From the NCBI GenBank assembly GCA_017304675.1, contig JAFKLS010000018.1:248001-312000 (forward strand): DNA of 64,000 nucleotides, written 5' to 3'. Within the stretch, counting starts at the first letter, position 1. Each line of letters starts with the position of its first letter. Source of the stretch: Sphingobacteriia bacterium (lineage in GTDB: Bacteria > Bacteroidota > Bacteroidia > Chitinophagales > Chitinophagaceae). The notes beneath the pieces were generated by a model. That model was not told where the DNA came from. It made no database searches and saw only the letters and a program-made list of their open reading frames with translations. Both the position numbers and the translations under genes were made by a program. Below, piece by piece: positions 21,001-26,531 of the stretch.

Positions 21001-21456
21001 CGGCTTTTTATAATCGCCATTGCCGTTCAATGTATAATCGCACCGGGTAATTACATCTTCTATCATTCCTTCCAAACCCATCTGCCGGCCATCGTCCGGC
21101 GAATAAATTTTAGTAATGCCATATTGATGCAAAGCCCTTATTTCTTCCGGCAAAATGGTACCGCCGCCGCCGCCGAATATTTTAATATGTCCACAACCAT
21201 TTTCGTCTAAAAGGTCTTTCATGTATTTAAAAAATTCAACATGCCCTCCCTGGTAAGAAGTGATGGCAATACCCTGCACATCTTCTTCAATAGCGGCTTC
21301 TACAATATCTTTAACACTTCTGTTATGCCCCAAATGAATGATCTCCGCACCTTTTGCCTGCATAATGCGGCGCATGATGTTAATGGCCGCATCGTGACCA
21401 TCGAATAAACTGGCGGCTGTAATGATTCTTACTTTATTTTTAGGTTGATTAGTCAT
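18082..21456 (-). CDS. icmF: Fused isobutyryl-CoA mutase (IcmF)
   Basis: An 1124-residue three-part protein: N-terminal B12-binding domain (FDGHDAA with axial His21), a MeaI-type G-protein chaperone domain (Walker [10 protein letters not shown] with Lys207), and a C-terminal acyl-CoA mutase barrel. The order is that of IcmF, which interconverts isobutyryl-CoA and n-butyryl-CoA and carries its own GTPase for cofactor loading. Two substrate-pocket positions that are Tyr89 and Arg207 in methylmalonyl-CoA mutase are Phe582 (in TRMFAG) and Gln773 (in EDQAQNT), the IcmF signature. So methylmalonyl-CoA mutase annotation would be wrong. At about residues 689-698 the coding sequence holds four 7-nt repeats. 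It is divergent from the galM-like gene. Confidence 0.93.
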   Translation of the reverse strand: MTNQPKNKVRIITAASLFDGHDAAINIMRRIMQAKGAEIIHLGHNRSVKDIVEAAIEEDVQGIAITSYQGGHVEFFKYMKDLLDENGCGHIKIFGGGGGTILPEEIRALHQYGITKIYSPDDGRQMGLEGMIEDVITRCDYTLNGNGDYKKPMCLGEVKDVRKIARAITLAEAEKKYDEIIHQIENQKPEINTIPVLGITGTGGAGKSSVTDEIVRRYLNAFATKTIAVISVDPSKKKTGGALLGDRIRMNAIAHPRAYMRSLATRDDNTALSKHVQDAINICKSAGFDFIILESAGVGQSDASILDYCDVSMYVMTPEYGAASQLEKINMLDYADVVCINKFDKAGALDALHDVRKQFKRNHNLFTAKDEDLPIVGTIAAQFNDAGVNELFEKIIDVIKEKTGVDFGNIEHHSHTKDTTNKSQIIPPKRVRYLSEIADGNRNYDKWVNEQSAVASKLYQLDGTIKMLNQPLSDLQVLTGLQQQLQSQLHSDNQKLIVGWNSLQEKYSKDNFEYVVRNKTIKQQMVTTSLSGSKIKKVVLPKYKDWGDILKWQLQENIPGEFPYTSGVFELKREGEDPTRMFAGEGGPERTNKRFHYVSLGQPAIRLSTAFDSVTLYGEDPDFRPDIYGKVGNSGVSVATVDDAKKLYSGFDLCNPKTSVSMTINGPAPIILAFFLNAAIDQLCEKWITDNGQWSMVNSFIETKFKAQNKPTYYNPSSPERLPEGNNGLGLKLLGLSGDEVLPKDVYEKIKAEALLQVRGTVQADILKEDQAQNTCIFSTEFALKLMGDVQQYFIDNNVRNFYSVSISGYHIAEAGANPITQLAFTLANGFTYVEYYLSRGMHIDDFAPNLSFFFSNGMDPEYSVIGRVARRIWAKAMKLKYNANERSQKLKYHIQTSGRSLHAQEIDFNDIRTTLQALYAIYDNCNSLHTNAYDEAITTPTEESVRRAMAIQLIINRELGSAKTENFIQGSFAVEELTDLVEEAVLMEFDRITERGGVLGAMERMYQRNKIQEESLHYEMLKHTGELPIVGVNTFLNKKGSPTVVPNEVIRSTKEEKEQQIHNLKAFHQRNAAIVEEKLKSLKLVAINNGNLFDELMETVKYCSLGQITHALYEVGGQYRRNM
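19363..19390 (-). repeat. Four 7-nt repeats inside icmF (single heptad arm)
   Basis: Four consecutive heptamers on the plus strand: ATTCACC, ATTGACC twice, then a diverged ATTGTCT. They read through icmF without disrupting the frame and encode part of an insertion ([10 protein letters not shown]) that separates conserved mutase segments. Same unit length (28 nt) as the arms found between genes. Confidence 0.8.
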
Positions 21457-21614
21457 AGCTTGTTCTCAAACAACAAAAATAATGAATGAAACGAACAGTT
21501 GTTAGTTTTTATAAGAAACTGCATTTCACCGGAACCATTATTGCTGCTGTACTGATAATGGTTATGTTTTTATCTCTTACAATTATTTATTTTACGCCTT
21601 CAATCAAAGCAAAC

Positions 21615-22556
21615 ATGAAATTTTCGGCAATACTTCATCTACAAAACGGATATACTGTTATTGAACTGAAGGATAATCAGAACGGATGCACTGCACAGAT
21701 CTATTCACTGGGTGCCATATTGAATGCTTTTTCTGTTCCCACCCATAGCGGAACGATTAATGTGATCAATGGTTTCGAATCGGTAGAAACAGCTAAGCAA
21801 ACAATAGACTTGGCATTCCAGGGAGCCAAACTTTCCCCATTTGTATGCCGTATGCGCAAAGGAGAATATCATTTGAATAACAGATTATTTAAAGTTGAAA
21901 AATTTTACTTAGGCGAACATGCCATTCATGGTTTGTTGTTTGATGCAGCTTATGAAGTATTGAACACACATGCAGACGAACACAATGCATCGGTTGGGTT
22001 ACGTTACCTGTACAAAGGAACCGATAAAGGTTATCCTTTCAGCTATGAAATACTGGTTAATTGGAAATTAGAAGCAAATAACCGTTTAAGCGTAAGAACA
22101 ACAGTATTGCATCATAACCCGCAAGCCATTCCTTTTGCCGACGGATGGCATCCTTATTTTAACCTGGGTGATTCCATTAATCACTGCTCCCTGCAGTTTG
22201 ATGCGGAACAACAATTAGAATTTGATAGTGATTTACTTCCCACAGGAAAAGCTATAGAAGATGCAAGGTTTAACAGGCCAACAACCATTGGCGATATTTT
22301 TTTAGACAATTGTTTTATATTAAACCAGCCGGGCAAATCGAAATGTGTTTTTCAAAACAACAATATACGGTTAACCATTCATCCTGATCAGCATTACCCC
22401 TATCTGCAGGTATATACTCCTCCTAACAGAAAAAGCATCGCTATAGAGAACCTGAGTGCTGCTCCCGATGCTTTTAATAATAAAATCGGGCTCTTATTAT
22501 TAGAGCCCAATCATTCATATAGTTTTACAACAACGTATCAGCTAACTGCATTATAA
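21615..22556 (+). CDS. Aldose 1-epimerase family protein (GalM-like)
   Basis: A 313-residue protein of the galactose mutarotase fold. Catalytic candidates are visible: WHPYFNL with His179 and IAIENLSAAPDAFN with Glu278 as general base. Family knowledge: interconversion of alpha and beta anomers of aldoses; some members act on other sugars. The frame is open back to 21486 and those 43 residues include a hydrophobic stretch that could be a membrane anchor; I prefer the ATG at 21615 because family similarity begins there and it leaves room for a promoter next to divergent icmF. It overlaps the convergent ridA gene by 6 nt. Confidence 0.85.
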   Translation: MKFSAILHLQNGYTVIELKDNQNGCTAQIYSLGAILNAFSVPTHSGTINVINGFESVETAKQTIDLAFQGAKLSPFVCRMRKGEYHLNNRLFKVEKFYLGEHAIHGLLFDAAYEVLNTHADEHNASVGLRYLYKGTDKGYPFSYEILVNWKLEANNRLSVRTTVLHHNPQAIPFADGWHPYFNLGDSINHCSLQFDAEQQLEFDSDLLPTGKAIEDARFNRPTTIGDIFLDNCFILNQPGKSKCVFQNNNIRLTIHPDQHYPYLQVYTPPNRKSIAIENLSAAPDAFNNKIGLLLLEPNHSYSFTTTYQLTAL

Positions 22557-22937
22557 GCTTAATACTGCTGTTACACTTATTTCAACATTCACGCCTTTAG
22601 GCAGGCCTTTCACTGCAACAGTTTCTCTTGCAGGGTAATCACCACTGAAATAAGAACCGTATATGGCGTTCACTTCGGTAAAAAGATTCATATCACTTAA
22701 AAAAATGGTGGTCTTCACCACATGATCAAAAGTAATATGCGCTTCATCTAAAATAGCTTTTATGTTTTTCATTACCTGGTGTGCTTCGTCCTGAACAGAG
22801 CCTTTTATTACTTCATTCGTAGAAGGATCAATGGCCACCTGCCCGCTTACAAATAACATGCTGTCTGTTTTTATTGCCTGGTTATAAGGGCCTATAGGTG
22901 CCGGAGCCTTATCGGTTTTAACTATTTGTTTAGCCAT
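22551..22937 (-). CDS. ridA: RidA family reactive intermediate deaminase
   Basis: A 128-residue YjgF/YER057c/UK114 protein. The signature region near the C-terminus is YPARETVAVKGLPKGVNVEI, with the Arg that binds the carboxylate of the imine substrate. AIGPYNQA-type N-terminus (APIGPYNQAI) is also diagnostic. Family knowledge: a cytosolic trimer that hydrolyses 2-aminoacrylate and related enamines or imines released by PLP enzymes. Length is standard. Its 3' end overlaps that of the convergent galM-like gene. Confidence 0.95.
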   Translation of the reverse strand: MAKQIVKTDKAPAPIGPYNQAIKTDSMLFVSGQVAIDPSTNEVIKGSVQDEAHQVMKNIKAILDEAHITFDHVVKTTIFLSDMNLFTEVNAIYGSYFSGDYPARETVAVKGLPKGVNVEISVTAVLSL

Positions 22938-22986
22938 AATTGAAATTTAGAACACAAATAACTGCATTTTCTGATACCATGCAACC

Positions 22987-22994
22987 TATTTTTG
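22987..22994 (+). promoter_or_regulatory. -7 element before the HCDH-like/tsaB pair
   Basis: TATTTTTG (TAnnTTTG) ends 15 nt before the ATG at 23010 in the divergent region with ridA. Confidence 0.45.
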
Positions 22995-23009
22995 CAATAA
23001 TTGAATAAT

Positions 23010-23618
23010 ATGCGCGTATTGGTAAATGCTATAGAAGAACAAAGAAAAATCTTCTTATCAAAACCCTGGCCACAGGAAGTAGACATACATTGGTTTAACG
23101 GCATAATACAGGAAGCAGATGTGTATATAGATTGTTGTTTTGAGAATGCAGCATCACCGTTTGAGCCTATAACAGATAAGCTTGTTTTTGTGAATGATGT
23201 GATTGGAGAAACTAAAAAGCCCAATTTTATCCGATTCAACGGATGGAAAAGTTTTGCAGAAAGGCCTTTGTTAGAGATAGCTGCCGCAAACAAGCATTGG
23301 TTGTTTCTTGCAGAGCAGGCATTATTGCAAATGGGATGGAAATATATAACCGCCCCAGATGAACCGGGTTTTATTAGTGCAAGAACCGTTGCTATGATTG
23401 TGAATGAAGCTTATTTTGCACTGGAAGATGCGGTAAGCAGTAAAAACGAAATAGATACTGCTATGAAACTCGGTACCAACTATCCGTATGGCCCTTTTGA
23501 ATGGAGCAGTATCATTGGGCTATCTAAAATAGCCCGGTTACTTCAACAATTAACGTTAAAAGATAAACGATATACCCCTTCAACCTTATTATTAAAAGAA
23601 GCGAATTTTATTTTATAA
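23010..23618 (+). CDS. Degenerate 3-hydroxyacyl-CoA dehydrogenase-like protein
   Basis: A 202-residue protein. The last 90 residues match the 3HCDH C-terminal domain: PGFISARTVAMIVNEAYFALEDAVSSKNEIDTAMKLGTNYPYGPFEW. The first 100 residues correspond to the second half of an NAD Rossmann domain (ADVYIDC, PNFIRFNGW), but the usual GxGxxG dinucleotide motif at the N-terminus is absent, and normal enzymes have about 280-290 residues. It therefore probably lacks dehydrogenase activity, or has another role. It is 1 nt upstream of tsaB and presumably cotranscribed. No frameshift or lost start is visible upstream, since a -7 element sits right before the ATG. Confidence 0.75.
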   Translation: MRVLVNAIEEQRKIFLSKPWPQEVDIHWFNGIIQEADVYIDCCFENAASPFEPITDKLVFVNDVIGETKKPNFIRFNGWKSFAERPLLEIAAANKHWLFLAEQALLQMGWKYITAPDEPGFISARTVAMIVNEAYFALEDAVSSKNEIDTAMKLGTNYPYGPFEWSSIIGLSKIARLLQQLTLKDKRYTPSTLLLKEANFIL

Positions 23619-23619
23619 C

Positions 23620-24297
23620 ATGGCTTTGATTCTTAACATTGATACCGCTCTTGAAAATGCATCAGTTGTTTTAGCACAGGATGAAAATATATTAGCTATT
23701 GAAACAAATGCAGAACAAAAAAATCATGCTGCTTTTTTACAGCCGGCCATTCAGAACATGTGTAACACACTGCAAATTTCACTAAATGCGATTGATGCGG
23801 TTTCTGTGGTATATGGCCCCGGCAGTTATACAGGCCTCCGTGTAGCCATGGCCTCTGCAAAAGGTATTTGCTATGCTTTAAACAAACCCCTGATCACTAT
23901 CAATACACTTGATCTGATGGCCTTTGGCGCTATCAGCACACAAACCAATGCAAGCAATTTTTTGTATTGCCCAATGATAGATGCAAGAAGAATGGAAGTA
24001 TTCACCGCATTATATGATGCGGAATTAAACTATATAAAAGAGCCCTTCGCAGCAATTCTCGATAAAGACTTCTTATCTGAAACATTACGTTCAAACCGCA
24101 TTGTTTTTTTCGGTAATGGTGCTCAAAAAATAGGCAGATTGTTTGATACATCTAATGCATACATCACTAACGACAATTACCTGCCGGAGCATTTAATTAA
24201 AATCTCATTAAATTATTTTCAACGTCAATGTTTTCAAAGCCTTGCCTACAGCGAGCCTTATTATTTAAAAGATTTTTATAGTACACAAAGAAATTAA
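23620..24297 (+). CDS. tsaB: tRNA threonylcarbamoyladenosine biosynthesis protein TsaB
   Basis: A 225-residue member of the ASKHA fold. MALILNIDTALENASVVLA and VYGPGSYTGLRVAMASAKG are the TsaB hallmarks. Family knowledge: TsaB is the partner that stabilises TsaD and, with TsaE and TsaC, makes the t6A modification at position 37 of ANN-decoding tRNAs. It lacks the metal-binding His pair of TsaD, as expected. It directly follows the HCDH-like gene (1-nt gap), suggesting translational coupling. Confidence 0.94.
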   Translation: MALILNIDTALENASVVLAQDENILAIETNAEQKNHAAFLQPAIQNMCNTLQISLNAIDAVSVVYGPGSYTGLRVAMASAKGICYALNKPLITINTLDLMAFGAISTQTNASNFLYCPMIDARRMEVFTALYDAELNYIKEPFAAILDKDFLSETLRSNRIVFFGNGAQKIGRLFDTSNAYITNDNYLPEHLIKISLNYFQRQCFQSLAYSEPYYLKDFYSTQRN

Positions 24298-24312
24298 ATT
24301 CGACTATAAAAA

Positions 24313-24338
24313 TATACAATTAAAAAATTAATTGTATA
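24313..24338. promoter_or_regulatory. Perfect inverted repeat, putative ArsR-type operator
   Basis: Two exact 11-bp arms (TATACAATTAA and its complement) are separated by 4 nt, 40 nt upstream of the regulator's ATG. ArsR-family dimers bind AT-rich dyads of this size, and autoregulation is common. There is no T run after it, so it is unlikely to be the tsaB terminator. Confidence 0.6.
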
Positions 24339-24378
24339 CCTTTACCGACCCTATTTTGTTAACCCATAATCAGTGTTT

Positions 24379-24714
24379 ATGTCAAAAGAACAGCACACGT
24401 TGACGCTCAACAACGGCAGGCCTTCAGTTAAAATAGATTTACTGAAGTCAAAAAAAGCAGCACTTGTTTTACGTGCGGTGAACCACAAGCTCCGTCAGCA
24501 GATTTTAAAACTGATCGACGAGCAAAAGAAAATGATCGTTACAGACATCTATGTAAAACTTCGCTTGGAACAATCCGTGGCTTCGCAACATTTGGCAATT
24601 CTTCGCAGAGCAGGATTGGTAATCACAACCCGTAACGGCAAATTCATTCATTATTCAGTGAATTATGCCTATTTAAACGAAGTGGTAAAATTCATTAATG
24701 ATCTGTTAGATTAA
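24379..24714 (+). CDS. ArsR/SmtB-type winged-helix transcriptional regulator
   Basis: A 111-residue DNA-binding protein with the ArsR fold: ALVLRAVNHKLRQQILKLI, recognition helix region in SVASQHLAILRRAGLV, and the wing TTRNGKFIHYSVN. It has no cysteine at all, so neither the metal site of ArsR/SmtB nor the two-Cys persulfide switch of BigR/SqrR is possible; the inducing signal is unknown. A perfect inverted repeat upstream is a likely autoregulatory operator. The following persulfide dioxygenase gene lies 134 nt downstream beyond a terminator with its own -7 element, so they are not an operon. The ATG at 24379 is preferred to a GTG two codons earlier. Confidence 0.88.
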   Translation: MSKEQHTLTLNNGRPSVKIDLLKSKKAALVLRAVNHKLRQQILKLIDEQKKMIVTDIYVKLRLEQSVASQHLAILRRAGLVITTRNGKFIHYSVNYAYLNEVVKFINDLLD

Positions 24715-24742
24715 ACTACAATCACCAAACCTTAATAAAAAG

Positions 24743-24766
24743 CCCTGTTTCATACAGGGTTTTTTA
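24743..24766 (+). terminator. Intrinsic terminator after the ArsR-type gene
   Basis: A 6-bp stem (CCCTGT/ACAGGG) with a 5-nt loop followed by a T run, starting 28 nt after the stop codon. Confidence 0.85.
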
Positions 24767-24826
24767 TTTTCCCCTTTTCAACAAAACTTTTCTGATCACT
24801 ATCACAAGCCCGCAACAATAAGCTTG

Positions 24827-24834
24827 TATTTTTG
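24827..24834 (+). promoter_or_regulatory. -7 element before the CstB-like gene
   Basis: TATTTTTG (TAnnTTTG) ends 14 nt before the ATG at 24849. Confidence 0.45.
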
Positions 24835-24848
24835 CCAAAAAGCCGTAT

Positions 24849-26267
24849 ATGCATATTGAACAATTATACACAGGCTGTTTAAGTGAAGCTGCATATTATA
24901 TTGAAAGCAATGGCGAAGCAGCAATAATAGACCCCCTCAGGGACATTGATGTGTACCTGGAGTTGGCCAACAGCAGAAAAACTACAATTAAATACATTTT
25001 CGAAACTCATTTTCACGCCGATTTTGTAAGTGGGCATTTAGACCTGGCTACAGCAACCGGCGCCACAATTGTATACGGCCCGGATACCATTACAAAACTT
25101 CCGGTACATATTGCTAAAGACGGGGAACAATTTTCTATCGGTAATCTTTCCATAGAAGTATTACATACACCCGGCCACACCTTGGAAAGTAGTTGTTATT
25201 TGTTAAGAAACAAAGAACACAAACCGCACGCCGTATTTACAGGAGATACCTTGTTTGTTGGAGATGTTGGCAGGCCCGATCTTGCTCAGAAAGGAGAGGA
25301 GCTTACCATGGAAGATCTTGCCGGAATGTTGTATGAAAGTTTACAAAACAAGATCGTTCCGTTGGCCGATGATGTAATCATGTACCCAGGCCATGGGGCT
25401 GGCAGCAGTTGCGGTAAAAATCTTGGCCCGGAAACATACAGCACCATTGGCGAACAAAAGCAAACAAACTATGCTTTGCAACAGCAAACCAAAGAAGCTT
25501 TTGTTAAAGCAGTAACAGAAGGTTTGGCTGCACCACCACAATATTTCCCTATCAATGCAAAAATTAATAAAGAAGGCTACGAAAGCCTGGATGCCGTTCT
25601 GGAAAAAGGTTTGCAAGCTTTGAGTGTGGAAGAATTCAAACAAAAAGCACTGAACCAAAACATGCTTATTATAGATACAAGACCTGCAGGCATTTTTACG
25701 CAAGGCTTTATTCCTACATCTGTTTTCATTGGTTTGGAAGGAAGGTTTGCAGAATGGGCAGGAAGTTTGTTACCGTTCGATAAAACATTTTTATTGGTTA
25801 CGGAAGAAGGAAAGGAAAAAGAAACCATCATACGCTTAGCCCGTGTTGGTTTTGAAAATTTTGCCGGATATTTAAAAGGCGGTTATACAGCATGGAAAGA
25901 AGCAGGCGAAAGAACAGATATGATTATTGATGTGGAAGCCGATGAACTGGCCATGGATATTCCTTTCGATGAAAACCTGGTAGTGATAGATGTAAGAAAA
26001 GAAGCCGAGTTTGGCAGCGGACACTTAAAACAGGCAACCAACATTCCCCTGAACGACCTGGCAACAGACCCCGGCAGCATGGCTAATTTAGAAGATAATC
26101 AAAACATTTATGTGCATTGTGCCGGCGGCTACAGAAGCGTTATTGCAGCTTCCTTTATTAAACGCCAGGGCATCCATAATTTGAGAAATGTTTTGGGCGG
26201 TTGGAGCAAGATCAAAGAATTACCTGATAAATTTGATATTGAAAAAACAGCCGAGGTTTTGAACTAA
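24849..26267 (+). CDS. CstB-like persulfide dioxygenase-rhodanese fusion
   Basis: A 472-residue three-domain protein. Residues 1-230 are a metallo-beta-lactamase fold of the ETHE1 persulfide dioxygenase type (THFHADFVSGH with H54, H56, D58; HTPGHT; FTGDTLF; YPGHG). Residues about 265-350 are a rhodanese-like domain with no Cys loop, so inactive. Residues about 365-472 are a second rhodanese with an active CAGGYRS loop, Cys424. This is the layout of CstB: oxidise persulfide to sulfite, then transfer sulfane sulfur to make thiosulfate, protecting from sulfide and persulfides. A regulator of the ArsR family is adjacent but separately transcribed. Activity is inferred from family. Confidence 0.88.
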   Translation: MHIEQLYTGCLSEAAYYIESNGEAAIIDPLRDIDVYLELANSRKTTIKYIFETHFHADFVSGHLDLATATGATIVYGPDTITKLPVHIAKDGEQFSIGNLSIEVLHTPGHTLESSCYLLRNKEHKPHAVFTGDTLFVGDVGRPDLAQKGEELTMEDLAGMLYESLQNKIVPLADDVIMYPGHGAGSSCGKNLGPETYSTIGEQKQTNYALQQQTKEAFVKAVTEGLAAPPQYFPINAKINKEGYESLDAVLEKGLQALSVEEFKQKALNQNMLIIDTRPAGIFTQGFIPTSVFIGLEGRFAEWAGSLLPFDKTFLLVTEEGKEKETIIRLARVGFENFAGYLKGGYTAWKEAGERTDMIIDVEADELAMDIPFDENLVVIDVRKEAEFGSGHLKQATNIPLNDLATDPGSMANLEDNQNIYVHCAGGYRSVIAASFIKRQGIHNLRNVLGGWSKIKELPDKFDIEKTAEVLN

Positions 26268-26288
26268 TCATTACTGAACTCTAATCGC

Positions 26289-26314
26289 CAAGTTTCGTGT
26301 CGACACGAAACTTG
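26289..26314. repeat. Perfect 26-bp palindrome
   Basis: Two exact 13-nt halves (left half CAAGTTTCGTGTC) meet without a loop, 21 nt after the stop of the CstB-like gene. It is not followed by a T run, and the real terminator is 75 nt further on. Could be a protein-binding dyad or a dispersed repeat. Confidence 0.7.
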
Positions 26315-26388
26315 AAGCCTGAAATCGTCACTCCAAACCTGTCTGCCGATAAGCAGATTTAATTTGGAATCTCATAAAACACACTGAG

Positions 26389-26425
26389 AAATGTTGCTTC
26401 TGAAAATGAGGCAACATTTTTTATT
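26389..26425 (+). terminator. Intrinsic terminator upstream of leuS
   Basis: A 9-bp stem (AAATGTTGC/GCAACATTT) with a 13-nt loop runs into a T-rich tail. It ends the CstB-like transcript. Confidence 0.8.
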
Positions 26426-26455
26426 AAAGAAACCCGATTTTTGCGGACTTAAAGA

Positions 26456-26523
26456 ATTAAAAACTAAAATGAAAAATTTAAAAGGAGAAATCAATTTTTT
26501 ACTTTTCATTTTTCACTTTTCAC
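26456..26523. repeat. Two opposed heptad arms directly upstream of leuS
   Basis: Left arm 26456-26483 is four A-rich heptamers (such as ATTAAAA, ACTAAAA). Right arm 26496-26523 is four complementary-type heptamers (TTTTTAC, TTTTCAT, TTTTCAC twice). They are 12 nt apart, and the leuS ATG follows 8 nt after the right arm. The arms could pair imperfectly in the leader RNA. Confidence 0.75.
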
Positions 26524-26531
26524 TTTAGCAT

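Noticed and set aside
18082..21456. Methylmalonyl-CoA mutase
   Set aside because: Domain order (B12, GTPase, mutase) and the Phe582/Gln773 pair match IcmF.
21486..21614. N-terminal membrane anchor on the GalM-like protein
   Set aside because: The extension is hydrophobic but begins 30 nt from the divergent icmF start, leaving no promoter space, and lacks family similarity; kept only as an alternative start.
24313..24338. Terminator of tsaB
   Set aside because: A strong dyad, but AT-only stem and no following T run; operator is more likely.
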